Part shown: positions 34,386 through 43,740 of the stretch, one piece after another
How positions within the stretch are numbered: position 1 is the first letter of the stretch
Layout: every line of letters begins with the position of its first letter
Origin: Thermococcus camini
GTDB lineage: Archaea; Methanobacteriota_B; Thermococci; Thermococcales; Thermococcaceae
DNA length: 64,000 nt
Reading direction: 5' to 3'
Assembly: GCF_904067545.1 (NCBI RefSeq)
Contig: NZ_LR881183.1
Location: 1-64,000, forward strand
Made by a program: the position numbers and the translations under genes
The notes under the pieces: generated by a model
Seen by the model: the letters and a program-made list of their open reading frames with translations, nothing else
The model's database searches: none
What the model was told of the DNA's origin: nothing

Positions 34386-34925
34386 TTATCCTCTCTTTAT
34401 CTTAAACGGATACGTGCCCTTCTTTTTCGCCACGATGGCGGCGTAGTAGAACTTGTCCTTTCTCCACTCGTTTGCCACGTCCTCGGTGCTCTTCATAAGC
34501 TTGATGTACACATCCTGGATGTCGTCGTACTCCCTCACGACCGGCCGTCCCTGCTTTGCTGTTCGTATCTTGATCTTCGGGACGTCTCTCTTGAGGATCA
34601 GGCCCCTCCTTTCATATTCGATTCCCCCGAACTTGCCCGCGTAGGCCCTCCCTGCGCTGTCCACGATAATCAGTGTCGCACTCTTTGGTATGCCATCCAG
34701 AAGGGCGCGTTTGTTTATCTTGACTGCGTGTTTGACCGCGACCTTGGTATTCTGCCGGTTCTTGGGAGTTATGTTGTAGTCCGGGTCCTTGAAGGTTCTG
34801 ACGATGTTGAGGCCCCTGCTGAGCTCAAGCTCCTCCTCCCATTCCCTTTCCTTCCTTCCCGAGAGAAAGAGATATGCAACCGCCGAGCCTATCACCATGG
34901 CGAGCGCTTCCACAGGATCACCCAT
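34386..34925 (-). CDS. Conserved hypothetical protein with N-terminal membrane helix
   Basis: 179 aa. One hydrophobic helix near the N-terminus (EALAMVIGSAVAYLFL), then a basic soluble domain of about 150 residues with strands ATLIIVDSAGRAYAGKFGG and KIKIRTAKQGRPVVREYDD. About 30 bp separate it from ttuA on the same strand, so it may be upstream in the same transcript. No family recognised. Confidence 0.7.
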   Translation of the reverse strand: MGDPVEALAMVIGSAVAYLFLSGRKEREWEEELELSRGLNIVRTFKDPDYNITPKNRQNTKVAVKHAVKINKRALLDGIPKSATLIIVDSAGRAYAGKFGGIEYERRGLILKRDVPKIKIRTAKQGRPVVREYDDIQDVYIKLMKSTEDVANEWRKDKFYYAAIVAKKKGTYPFKIKRG

Positions 34926-35044
34926 TTAAGCTGTCTCACTGATATTAGAAATTTTTCCCTTCTTTTCTCACAGGGTGAGAAAGTATCATGTCATGAGATA
35001 AAACCTTAAATAGTCAGTTCGTATCGGCTGTTCTGGTGAGCCGT

Positions 35045-36805
35045 ATGCGCAGGGTTTTCCTAGCTTCCCTGACATGTCTACTGCTCCTGCTTTCCGTGTT
35101 TTCCGCCGGATGCATAGGGGGAGAACGGGTCAATTCGACCCGGTCAAGTGGGACAGAGGTTGCGGTTGATGGTGATGGAATACCCGACGCGGAGGAAGCC
35201 CAATACGGAACGGATCCAAATCTAAGGGACAGCGACGGTGATGGTCTGGACGATGGCGTTGAGGTAAACGTTTACAACACATCCCCTGCAATGGAAGATA
35301 CCGACGGCGATGGTCTGGGTGACGGGGACGAAGTTTACATCTACGGTACTGATCCCCGCTCAAACGACACAGACGGTGATGGTCTGGACGATGGGGACGA
35401 GGTTCTCTCATACCTTACGGATCCTCTCAGCAACGACACCGACCGGGACGGCCTCCCTGACTACAATGAAGTCCTTCTACTCAACACCAGTCCCACTCTC
35501 GCCGACACCGATGGTGATGGTCTCTTTGATCCGGTGGAGCTGTCAAACGGCACTGATCCCCGCATTGATGATACCGATGGTGACGGCCTCGTGGACGGTG
35601 ATGAGGTCTTCATCTACCTGACCGATCCCCTTGTGAACGATACCGACGGTGATGGGCTGCTTGATGGTGCGGAAGTCCTTACTTATCGGACGGATCCCTT
35701 GAGAGGGGACACGGATCGCGACTACCTCCCCGACGGTTACGAGGTGAGCATCGGCACCGATCCAGCCTTCGACTGGAGGTACGGTTTTGGGGAGGAAACC
35801 CTTCGGGCAGGACTCAGTGCGCTTTTGAGGAGAAGTGTATCAGGTCTGGCCGGCAATTTTTCCAGCGGGCCGGTTCTTGACAGAGCCTGGGCCGTCCTGG
35901 GGTGGGTCGGTGAGAACATAGCCTACAACCACACCAAGGCAGAGTACGTGAACCTCAGCGTTTCCTTATGGGACTCCCTCAATGAAACTGCGAGGGAGAT
36001 GTACGCCAACCTAACCAGGGTTCAGGCCATCAACGACACCGCGTATTCCCTTCGGAGCGGCATATGCACGGATTACGCCCTCCTAACTGCTGGACTTCTC
36101 CTGGAAGCCAATGTCAGCCCGGTCTATGTCCTGAGCATAGACTACTGGAATCAGACGATAGGCCACGCCACCGTTGCCATCGAGGTCAATAACACTTACT
36201 TCGTCCTTGACCAGAGGCTCCCACCAATACCCCTTGGGAACTACTACTGGTACTTGATATACTCCGGAATGGGTGAGATTGAGAACGTGACGGTTTACAG
36301 AGTGTCCCTCGATGAAAGCGGCGAGGTCGTTGTGGATAACTGGACATGGAGCGGAGATGAGATTGGGAATATGGCTTACAGGATGACTGAGGACGACGTT
36401 AAGCTGATTGAGAGTCTTACCGAGGAGTACCTCCTGGAAAAGTATCCGGCCTACCACAGGGACGCTCGCCTTGCGGAGAACGTTGATAGGTACTTTGAAT
36501 CCATAGTTGAAACGGGGGAAGGGGCTGACACCTACCTCCCGTACGGCTTCACCGAGGGGTGGTATCTGAGCTGGGGATCCGGCAGTTTCTCACTCTACTA
36601 CCACCCCCTGCTGGCCGAAAAGCTCGTCCGCTATTATTGGCCGGGCCCGGGATTTGGGGGTGGTGACTGGGAGGACATCTTAAAGAAATGTGATGCCTAC
36701 TACCTGAAAATCGGATTCACGGGAAATGGCACAAGCATTGTAACACACACCGGCGATTCATTAACTTTTCCTGAACTGCTGATGGTGATGGAGGTGGCGA
36801 GGTAG
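35045..36805 (+). CDS. Secreted lipoprotein with thrombospondin type 3-like calcium repeats and a transglutaminase-like domain
   Basis: 586 aa from ATG 35045, which has GGTGA 5 nt upstream. The signal peptide ends in a lipobox (LLLSVFSAGC), so it is probably a lipid-anchored surface protein. Residues about 45-225 are eight or so repeats around DTDGDGLxDGDEV, thrombospondin type 3-like calcium-binding loops. The C-terminal part is a transglutaminase-like/cysteine-protease fold with Cys (SGICTDYALL, about residue 341), His (IGHATVAIEV, about 374) and Asp (YFVLDQRLP, about 389) in the right order. It may crosslink or cleave surface proteins. It is a single-gene unit. Confidence 0.85.
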   Translation: MRRVFLASLTCLLLLLSVFSAGCIGGERVNSTRSSGTEVAVDGDGIPDAEEAQYGTDPNLRDSDGDGLDDGVEVNVYNTSPAMEDTDGDGLGDGDEVYIYGTDPRSNDTDGDGLDDGDEVLSYLTDPLSNDTDRDGLPDYNEVLLLNTSPTLADTDGDGLFDPVELSNGTDPRIDDTDGDGLVDGDEVFIYLTDPLVNDTDGDGLLDGAEVLTYRTDPLRGDTDRDYLPDGYEVSIGTDPAFDWRYGFGEETLRAGLSALLRRSVSGLAGNFSSGPVLDRAWAVLGWVGENIAYNHTKAEYVNLSVSLWDSLNETAREMYANLTRVQAINDTAYSLRSGICTDYALLTAGLLLEANVSPVYVLSIDYWNQTIGHATVAIEVNNTYFVLDQRLPPIPLGNYYWYLIYSGMGEIENVTVYRVSLDESGEVVVDNWTWSGDEIGNMAYRMTEDDVKLIESLTEEYLLEKYPAYHRDARLAENVDRYFESIVETGEGADTYLPYGFTEGWYLSWGSGSFSLYYHPLLAEKLVRYYWPGPGFGGGDWEDILKKCDAYYLKIGFTGNGTSIVTHTGDSLTFPELLMVMEVAR

Positions 36806-36809
36806 TCCC

Positions 36810-38276
36810 TCACACCCCCATCTCTTCAATTTTTGCTTTCCAGTTCCCCGGCTTCCTGAAATCCCTCTCCGTGTAGATGCCTTCTTTCTTGAGTATGCCC
36901 CTCGCCGCTAAAAGGCCGGTTGCGGCCGCGTTCACTATGTCCCTGCTCAAACCTGCACCGTCGCCGGCCGCAAAAATCCCCTCTATGCTCGTCTCAAGGT
37001 TCTCGTTAACCTCAACCTTCATGGCGTAGTACTTGATCTCGGGCGCGTAGAGCAGGGTGTGGTCGCTCGCAACGCCCGGGAGAACGCGGTCGAGCTTTTC
37101 AAGCCCCTCTATGATGTTGGTCACGACGCGATGCGGTAAAGCCATCGCTATGTCCCCCGGCGTGACGTGTCTCAGGGTCGGTTCGACGTCGCTTCTCCGT
37201 ATTCTCGCCCACGTGCTCCTCCTGCCCCTCCTGAGGTCGCCGAGGCGCTGGAGGAGTGGTTTGCCGCCGCCTATCGTCGTTGCCAGCTGTGCTATGCTCT
37301 TCCCGTAGGCTGTGGTGTCCTCAACCGGCTCTGTCAGCTCTATCCTCGTCAGGAAGGCGAAGTTGGTGTTATTGCTCTTCTTCTCGTGCATCGAGTGTCC
37401 GTTGACGCCGACATAGGAGTCGTACTTCTCCTCGACGACGAAGCCGTTTGGATTGGTGCAGAAGGTTCTAACAAAATCGTCGTAGGTATCTGTATAGATG
37501 TGGAACTTGGGGTCGTGGTTTATGCTCGTTATCGGCTCCATCACTATCGCGGGAACCTCGACGCGAACGCCTACATCAATCGGCCCGTGCCTCGCCTCAA
37601 GCCCTATCTTCTTGGCCACGTCGTGGAACCAGTCCGCCCCGCCCCTTCCGGGAGCGACGATTATGTAGCGGGCGTTGATCGTGAAGACCTTCTTTCCCCG
37701 CTTCACCTTCACCCAGCCTTTCCCGAACTCCAAAGCTTTGGTCCAGAGGAGAAACTCGACGCCTTTGCCCTCGAGGTGCCTCTTTATGTCGGCTATGACC
37801 TCAGGGGTTCTGTCCGAGCCTATGTGCCTCTGGATTATGGGGATGAACTTCACACCCGCCTGTGCCGCCCTCTGCTCCCAGTAGCGGATCTCCTCCGCGT
37901 TGCCCTTGAAGAGGTTTCTGGGTGACCTGTGGCGCAGGAAAATCCTATCGACTTCCCAGACGAGCTGCCAGGCGTAGTTCTCATCGTCGGTCAGCTCGCT
38001 TAAGTCACCTCCTATGTCCGGGCGGAGGTTTATCGTGCCGTCGCTTAGGCCGCCTGCCCCGCCGACACCACTCATTATGTGGCAGGGCTGGCAGCCGATG
38101 CAGTAGCCAAGCTCGTACATCGGGCAGATCCTCTGCTCGACGTTGCAGCCTTCCTCTATCACCAGAATCCTAAAATCGCTCTTTTCCGCCAGCTCGTAGG
38201 CCGCAAAGAGGCCAGCGGGGCCTGCTCCTATAATCACGACATCGTAGGTCTTTCCGTTTCCCACTTCAGAAACCAT
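36810..38276 (-). CDS. Uncharacterised FAD-dependent dehydrogenase (COG2509 type)
   Basis: 488 aa. N-terminal VVIIGAGPAGLFAAYELAE binds FAD, and a second glycine-rich segment near the C-terminus (FAAGDGAGLSRDIVNAAATG) completes the site. CNVEQRICPMYELGYCIGCQPC is a four-cysteine cluster close to the flavin site, conserved in this family of archaeal and bacterial dehydrogenases. Substrate and electron partner are unknown. It is convergent with the lipoprotein gene, 4 bp apart. Confidence 0.85.
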   Translation of the reverse strand: MVSEVGNGKTYDVVIIGAGPAGLFAAYELAEKSDFRILVIEEGCNVEQRICPMYELGYCIGCQPCHIMSGVGGAGGLSDGTINLRPDIGGDLSELTDDENYAWQLVWEVDRIFLRHRSPRNLFKGNAEEIRYWEQRAAQAGVKFIPIIQRHIGSDRTPEVIADIKRHLEGKGVEFLLWTKALEFGKGWVKVKRGKKVFTINARYIIVAPGRGGADWFHDVAKKIGLEARHGPIDVGVRVEVPAIVMEPITSINHDPKFHIYTDTYDDFVRTFCTNPNGFVVEEKYDSYVGVNGHSMHEKKSNNTNFAFLTRIELTEPVEDTTAYGKSIAQLATTIGGGKPLLQRLGDLRRGRRSTWARIRRSDVEPTLRHVTPGDIAMALPHRVVTNIIEGLEKLDRVLPGVASDHTLLYAPEIKYYAMKVEVNENLETSIEGIFAAGDGAGLSRDIVNAAATGLLAARGILKKEGIYTERDFRKPGNWKAKIEEMGV

Positions 38277-38434
38277 ATTTCCCTTGCCGATGTCTCTGAG
38301 CGGCTCCTTAAAAAGTTTTTGGCAAGTTTTTGGTTAACCTGTTCAGGACGTGCGATACTTTTGACACGTAACACTCAAAAGAATCCCCGAAATCTTTAAA
38401 CACTTTCGCACATTAGTGTTTAACCGTGGGGCGT

Positions 38435-38992
38435 ATGAACACTTTGAATGCCGGGGAAAAATCCCATGAGGCCAAAGCGAAGAAGATACGGATAATCCAC
38501 AGCAAAAGGAGGCTCCTTCAGCTCAAGAGGAAGGAGGAGCTAAGTCACAACATTCGCTACATCTCCAAGGTCCCGGTGAGAATCGTCATGGATCGGGATT
38601 TCCTCGTTCTCCATCCGGGTGATCCCCTCTCCAGGCTCGTCCAGGAGCTCAGAGGGGAAGAAAGCTCTGCGGTCGTTACTGACGAGGAAGGGCGCCTCAT
38701 GGGCTTCATCACGATGAAGGACCTCCTCCACTTTTTCGAACCCCCCCGGCGGTACTCCATAGTTGGCGTTGGTCTCCTGAAGAAGTACTCCGTAAACCGT
38801 GCCTCCAACGTTGCCGACATAATGGTCAGGAGGCCTGTAACGATCCACGTCGATGAGAACCTCGGCAGGGCGATAAAGGTTATGATAGAGACCGGGAAGC
38901 ACCACCTGCCCGTCGTTGACGATGAAAACCGCGTCCACGGCGTCCTGGAGGTCAAGGACATAATCCGCCTGATACGCATAGTGTCTTCGTGA
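38435..38992 (+). CDS. CBS-domain protein
   Basis: About 185 aa. A basic N-terminal helix (KAKKIRIIHSKRRLLQLKRKEEL) precedes two CBS motifs: VMDRDFLVLHPGDPLSRLV...GFITMKDLL and IMVRRPVTIHVDENLGRAIKVM...GVLEVKDIIRLI. CBS pairs bind adenine nucleotides and gate transporters or enzymes. The promoter box CTTTAAAC at about 38394 allows a leaderless GTG 38426 or ATG 38435. The two antiporter genes that follow at 36 bp make a regulatory role in ion transport likely. Confidence 0.83.
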   Translation: MNTLNAGEKSHEAKAKKIRIIHSKRRLLQLKRKEELSHNIRYISKVPVRIVMDRDFLVLHPGDPLSRLVQELRGEESSAVVTDEEGRLMGFITMKDLLHFFEPPRRYSIVGVGLLKKYSVNRASNVADIMVRRPVTIHVDENLGRAIKVMIETGKHHLPVVDDENRVHGVLEVKDIIRLIRIVSS

Positions 38993-39027
38993 ACGCTCGA
39001 ATCCAAAGAGTCTGAGGGATGATAATC

Positions 39028-40170
39028 ATGGACGTATTCCTGGAGCTGGCGCTGATACTAGTGGTTGCGAAGCTGTTCGGCTACCTCACCCTTCGCCTCG
39101 GATTTCCAGCGGCCCTCGGACAGCTCCTCGGTGGAATCCTCATAGGGCCGTCCCTGCTTGACCTGGTGGCCTACGATGAGGGAGTGAGGCTCGTTGCCGA
39201 GCTTGGAGTTGTCATGCTCCTCTTCCTGGCCGGCCTTGAGACCGACATTGAGGAGTTCAAGCACGTCGGCCTCTCGGCCTTCATAGTTGCCGTTCTCGGC
39301 GTCATAATACCGTTCATTCTCGGCTACATTGGCGCTTTAGCCTGGGGCTACTCCGACATCCAGGCTCTCTTTCTCGGTGGAATCCTCACGGCTACGAGCG
39401 TCGGCCTCACCACGAGCATACTCATGGAGATGAAGAAGCTGAGGAGCCGTGTGGGAACGACGATTTTAGCTGCTGCCGTAGTTGACGACGTCCTCGGCAT
39501 CATAATTCTGACGGTTCTCGTGGCGATGAACACGAAGGGCAGCGTCTATCCGGTGGATGTCCTCATAATCCTCGGTGAGGTCACCCTGTTCTTTATCCTC
39601 GGCCTCCTCCTCGGCAGTCCGGCGGTGAAGGAAGCCCTCCGCGCGTCCGAGAGGATAAATCTGCCCGAGACCATAACGGCCTTCGCGATAGCCATAATGC
39701 TCATCTTCGCCTCCATAGCCGAGCGGTTCCAGCTCGCTGGAATAACAGGCGCCTACTTAGCCGGCCTCATCGTGGCGGGCAGTGCCGAGGCAAGGGAGGT
39801 GACGAGCAAGACACTGACCATCGGTTACTCCCTCTTCATTCCCGTTTTCCTCGTCAGCATAGGTGTCGAGACAGACATCCACGTTCTGGCCCACATCGGG
39901 GCGTTCGCGGCGCTTTACGCGGTTCTGGCAATAGCCGGAAAGATAGTCGGCTGCGGCATCGGTGGACTGATGACCAGGTTCAAGGGCAGAGAGGCCCTGC
40001 AGATTGGAATGGGCATGGTTCCGAGGATGGAGGTCGCGCTCATAATGGCCAACATCGGACTGAGGGAGGGTGTGTTCGACAGGGGGACGTTTTCGATACC
40101 GGTCAGCATGGTGATAATAACAACGCTTGTAACGCCTTTCCTCCTCAAGTGGGCGTTCTCGAGGGAGTGA
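39028..40170 (+). CDS. CPA2-type cation:proton antiporter
   Basis: About 380 aa with roughly twelve membrane helices. Features are LGQLLGGILIGPSLL, GILTATSVGLTTSILME and ILAAAVVDDVLGIIIL (acidic ion-binding residues). There is no RCK domain. ATG 39028 is preferred over 39019 because GAGGGATGAT lies just upstream. It sits between the CBS protein and a second antiporter, separated from the latter by 1 bp. Confidence 0.88.
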   Translation: MDVFLELALILVVAKLFGYLTLRLGFPAALGQLLGGILIGPSLLDLVAYDEGVRLVAELGVVMLLFLAGLETDIEEFKHVGLSAFIVAVLGVIIPFILGYIGALAWGYSDIQALFLGGILTATSVGLTTSILMEMKKLRSRVGTTILAAAVVDDVLGIIILTVLVAMNTKGSVYPVDVLIILGEVTLFFILGLLLGSPAVKEALRASERINLPETITAFAIAIMLIFASIAERFQLAGITGAYLAGLIVAGSAEAREVTSKTLTIGYSLFIPVFLVSIGVETDIHVLAHIGAFAALYAVLAIAGKIVGCGIGGLMTRFKGREALQIGMGMVPRMEVALIMANIGLREGVFDRGTFSIPVSMVIITTLVTPFLLKWAFSRE

Positions 40171-40171
40171 T

Positions 40172-41296
40172 ATGGAGATACTCCTCCTGATGGCCCTCAT
40201 GCTGGCAACGGCCAAACTCATAGGCTATCTCTTCGAGCGCATTGGTCAGCCGGTGGTGCTGGGGCAGATATTCGGGGGCCTTCTCATCGGGATATTCTTT
40301 GACACCAACCCGGTTATTGGCCAGTTCGCCAACCTGGGCGTCCTGCTCCTCCTCTTTATAGCGGGCCTCGAGAGTGAGCTGGAGGAGTTCAAGCGGGTTG
40401 GGAGGCAGAGCGTGGTGGTCGCGGGTCTGGGAGTCCTTGTGGCGTTCATCTTCGGGTTCTCAGTTGCTTACTTTTTCGTCCCTCTCCACGAGGCGGTTCT
40501 CTACGGCGCCATGATGACCCCGACGAGCGTCAGCATAACCGTCAAGGTTCTCATGGAGCTCAGGAGGCTCAACACCCGCGAGGGGACGACGATTTTAGCT
40601 GCTGCCGTGGTTGACGACGTCCTCGGCATCCTCATCCTCACCATTGCGATATCCATGATCAAGGGTGGCGCGGTCAACTACGCGGCCCTCTTTGAGGTTC
40701 TGATCTCGGTCTCGCTCCTCCTTTTCTTCTTTCTCTACTTCGGACCCGGCCTCGCCGACAGGGCGTTCCGCTTCATCTCGCGCATAGACCTGCCCGAGGC
40801 CGAGACTGCTTTCGCCCTGATATTTCTGATAGCCTTCGCCTTCCTTGCGGAGCACCTGAACCTCGCATCGATACTCGGCGCCTACCTCACGGGCCTCGCC
40901 CTGGGCCAGAGCTCCAAGAAAAAGTCGATAATGGACCATATGAACGTCCTGGGGTACTCCCTCTTCATCCCGCTGTTCTTTGTCGAGGTCGGCATGAGGA
41001 TAGAACTGGGCTACATCCTCCACGCGGGGGCCTTTGCGGTTCTCTACACCCTCGCGGCCGTGCTCAGTAAGGTACTCGGCTGTGGTCTCGGTGCGAGGGT
41101 CTCCGGGTTCGACTGGAACTCCTCCCTCAGGATAGGCGTCGGCATGATACCCAGGCTGGGTGTGGAGCTGGCGATGCTGGCCGTTGCCATAGCCAGCGGT
41201 GTAGTCGGCCCCGACGCCCTGACGGTGGCGATCCTCATGGTATTCGTCACGACGGTGATAACGCCGCCCCTACTCAAGTCCCTCTACACCCGGTAA
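40172..41296 (+). CDS. CPA2-type cation:proton antiporter (tandem paralogue)
   Basis: 374 aa, about twelve helices, clearly paralogous to the preceding gene: GQIFGGLLIGIFF, AMMTPTSVSITVKVLMELRRL and ILAAAVVDDVLGILIL are aligned features. A short DNA block around TTTTAGCTGCTGCCGT is also shared between the two. The tandem pair might work as a heteromer or have different ions; nothing in sequence decides. Confidence 0.88.
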   Translation: MEILLLMALMLATAKLIGYLFERIGQPVVLGQIFGGLLIGIFFDTNPVIGQFANLGVLLLLFIAGLESELEEFKRVGRQSVVVAGLGVLVAFIFGFSVAYFFVPLHEAVLYGAMMTPTSVSITVKVLMELRRLNTREGTTILAAAVVDDVLGILILTIAISMIKGGAVNYAALFEVLISVSLLLFFFLYFGPGLADRAFRFISRIDLPEAETAFALIFLIAFAFLAEHLNLASILGAYLTGLALGQSSKKKSIMDHMNVLGYSLFIPLFFVEVGMRIELGYILHAGAFAVLYTLAAVLSKVLGCGLGARVSGFDWNSSLRIGVGMIPRLGVELAMLAVAIASGVVGPDALTVAILMVFVTTVITPPLLKSLYTR

Positions 41297-41351
41297 CCCG
41301 AGTGCACACTTTGTGGCATAGCTTTATAAAACCATCACCGCAGTGGCGAAC

Positions 41352-41966
41352 ATGAGCGAGTGGCTTTCGATACTCAGTTCGGCACTCTTCATGCTCATCA
41401 TGATAGACCCAAGCGACAAGATACTCCTGGTCAGCCTCCTGAGGGAGGACTTCCACATAGAGGACATTAGAACGCTTATCGTCCGGGCGAACCTGATAGG
41501 CTTCCTCCTCCTGTTCCTCTTTGCGGTCTCGGGCCAGATAATTCTCCAGGACATATTCCACATAGACATAAACGCCCTCCGCGTTGCCGGCGGTTTCGTG
41601 CTCTTCAAGATAGGCCTCGAGGCCCTCGAAAGCGGTGGAATGCTGACCCTCAAGAGGGAGAAGAACATACTCGCCCTTGCAGCGGTTCCGGTTGCGACCC
41701 CTCTGATAGCCGGCCCGGCCGCGATAACGACCGCAATAACCCTCACCGCCGAAAAGGGCTTGTACCACGCGACCGCGGCGGTGTTCCTTGCCATAGTCTT
41801 CACGGCCCTCACGATGTTCATTACCCTCTACGTCGTCAAGAACGTCAGCAAAACGACCCTCGGCGTCTTCATAAGGATAATCGGTATGTTCACGATGGCC
41901 ATCGGAGCTCAGATGATGGTCCAGGGCGTTGTGGGGATTTACCTCCTGATGACGTCTGCTGTCTGA
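41352..41966 (+). CDS. MarC family integral membrane protein
   Basis: About 204 aa with six hydrophobic segments. [19 protein letters not shown] and [24 protein letters not shown] (the conserved Pro-rich PLxxGPA element) define the MarC/UPF0056 family, whose transport role remains unclear. CTTTATAAAA at 41320-41329 puts transcription start near the ATG, and no ribosome site is seen, so the mRNA is probably leaderless. Confidence 0.86.
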   Translation: MSEWLSILSSALFMLIMIDPSDKILLVSLLREDFHIEDIRTLIVRANLIGFLLLFLFAVSGQIILQDIFHIDINALRVAGGFVLFKIGLEALESGGMLTLKREKNILALAAVPVATPLIAGPAAITTAITLTAEKGLYHATAAVFLAIVFTALTMFITLYVVKNVSKTTLGVFIRIIGMFTMAIGAQMMVQGVVGIYLLMTSAV

Positions 41967-42063
41967 CGGTCTTTCGGCCCACTGCCCGGTGAACGGGCGA
42001 GGCCAAAACTCCTGGGCTAAACTTTTAACCCCTTCCGCTTTTTCCAGGAAAGGAGGGTTGAGA

Positions 42064-43377
42064 ATGAAGGTACGGCTTGAAAAAGTTAAGGGAACGCGAG
42101 ACCTGCTTCCGGAGGAGATGGCGAAGAGGAGATGGGTCTTCGAGAGAATCCGCGAGGTCTTCGAGAGGTATAACTTTCATGAGGTTCTCACTCCCACCTT
42201 TGAGTACACCGAGCTCTTCAAGCTGAGGAGCGGTGAGGAGGTTGTGGAACAGCTCTACGCCTTCGACGACAAGGGCGGACGGAACCTCTCGCTCAGACCG
42301 GACATGACGTCCAGCGTCGCGAGGCTCTACGTCAACGGCTTCCAGAACGCCCCGAAGCCCGTTAAATGGTATTACATGGCCAACATGTTCCGCTATGAGG
42401 AACCCCAGAGCGGTCGTTACCGCGAGTTCTGGCAGGCCGGGGTAGAGCTCCTCGGGAGCGATAAAGTTGAGGCAGATGCGGAGGTCATAGCGCTCTTCGT
42501 TGAGAGCTACCTGGCGACCGGCCTTGAGGACTTCACCGTGAACATAGGCGACCGCGTTCTCCTCGACGAGTTTGCCAAGATGCTCGGCGTTAAAGATGAC
42601 ATAGGCCTGATGAGGCTCATAGACAAGAAGGACAAGATGAGCAGGGGGGACTTCGCCGTCGCCCTGAGGGAGTTCGGGCTGGACGATGATGGCGTCGAGA
42701 AAGTCATGGCGCTGGTGGAGATAAAGGGCCTCCCCGAAGAGGTTCTTCCGAGGGCGGAAGAGCTCTTCACGGGCGAGAAAGCTAGGGAGGAAATCAAGCG
42801 CCTCTACGAGCTGGTCGATTTGCTCGACGCCTACGGCGTCTTGAAGTGGATAAGGATAGACCTCGGCATAGCTAGGGGCTTCGACTACTACACCAGCGTC
42901 GTCTTCGAGGCAATAGCACCGAACGACCTCGGAATCGGCTCGATTGGAGGCGGTGGCAGGTACGACAACCTTATATCCGTCTTCGGCGGAAAGCCAACCC
43001 CGGCGACGGGCTTTGCGATTGGAATCGAGCGCCTCATTCCGATACTCGAGTGGAAGGGGCTCATCCCGGAGCCGAAGCTCAGGCCCGACGTCTACGTCGT
43101 GCCCATAGGGAAGGACGCCGAGCTGAGGAGGGCCGCCGCGGAGATAACGAGCGCCCTGAGGGCCGCAGGCGTCAAAACCGACTGCGAACTAACCGGAAGA
43201 AAGCTCAGGAAGGCACTCGATTACGCTGGAAAGCTCGGGGTTCCGTACGTCGTCCTCGTTGGGAAGAAGGACCTGGCGGAAGGAAAGGTCACGGTAAGGG
43301 ACATGGAGAGCGGAGAGCAGAGGTTTGTGAAAAAAGAGAACGTTGTCGGGGAGCTGATTGAGCTTCTCGGATTCTGA
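42064..43377 (+). CDS. hisS: Histidyl-tRNA synthetase
   Basis: 437 aa from ATG 42064 (GGAGGG 5-6 nt upstream; the upstream in-frame extension lacks family features). Class II motifs: motif 1 KVKGTRDLLPEEM and FEYTELF; motif 2 FRYEEPQSGRYREFWQAGVELLG; the His-specific ARGFDYYTSVVFEA; motif 3 GFAIGIERLIPIL. The C-terminal anticodon domain starts at about residue 335 (RPDVYVVPIG). Single gene. Confidence 0.96.
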   Translation: MKVRLEKVKGTRDLLPEEMAKRRWVFERIREVFERYNFHEVLTPTFEYTELFKLRSGEEVVEQLYAFDDKGGRNLSLRPDMTSSVARLYVNGFQNAPKPVKWYYMANMFRYEEPQSGRYREFWQAGVELLGSDKVEADAEVIALFVESYLATGLEDFTVNIGDRVLLDEFAKMLGVKDDIGLMRLIDKKDKMSRGDFAVALREFGLDDDGVEKVMALVEIKGLPEEVLPRAEELFTGEKAREEIKRLYELVDLLDAYGVLKWIRIDLGIARGFDYYTSVVFEAIAPNDLGIGSIGGGGRYDNLISVFGGKPTPATGFAIGIERLIPILEWKGLIPEPKLRPDVYVVPIGKDAELRRAAAEITSALRAAGVKTDCELTGRKLRKALDYAGKLGVPYVVLVGKKDLAEGKVTVRDMESGEQRFVKKENVVGELIELLGF

Positions 43378-43389
43378 ATTTTTTATTTC

Positions 43390-43685
43390 TCAATTAACCC
43401 AGTGATGGTCCAGGTAGACGGCGACGTCTGGGCCGTAGGTGGGGTAGGCGGTTACGACCTCGTAGTAAACGTGTCCGTGGTAGTAATCCCTTTCGAGAAT
43501 GACTTTTATTTCGCTTATTCCGTATTCCCTGTACTGATAATAGGCAGGTAGTACGCTATCACCACGTAGTTCCCATCAAAGTCCGGCCGACCGTACTCAA
43601 TGGTTTCCTCGATGAGATACACCATGTCGTAGCCGTTCATCGTTTCTGGGAGCTTTCTTCCACCAACGGCCTGCCCGATGTTGCC
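43390..43685 (-). pseudogene. Frameshifted remnant, decayed cassette D of the surface-protein locus
   Basis: Reading leftwards, one frame gives ...RKLPETMNGYDMVYLIEETI... as far as VVIAYYLP near 43545. After a shift the sense continues as YYQYREYGISEIKVILERDYY... to a stop at 43390 (...VYLDHHWVN). The two frames join into one plausible C-terminal domain with a single indel. The upstream side is fused at about 43686 to a copy of the locus linker. No start codon or ribosome site. It is probably the dead remnant of a C-terminal cassette; homology to other proteins was not recognised. Confidence 0.65.
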
Positions 43686-43740
43686 TGTTTAAGTTGATCG
43701 CCAGTTTTTACTTCCACTTCACTTCGCTCCGGTGTTCTTC
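43686..43740 (-). repeat. Linker-homology remnant D
   Basis: The sequence encoding SEVEVKTGDQLKQ is nearly identical to the linker at the head of cassette B (46325-46390), including the untranslated-frame part that now supplies the last residues (KKNTGAK) of the membrane protein ending at 43719. It marks a recombination junction. Confidence 0.75.

Noticed and set aside
39012-39030. CTGA followed by GATGATAA as part of a C/D sRNA
   Set aside because: Lacks a second D box and guide at the right distance; it is the ribosome site of the antiporter gene.
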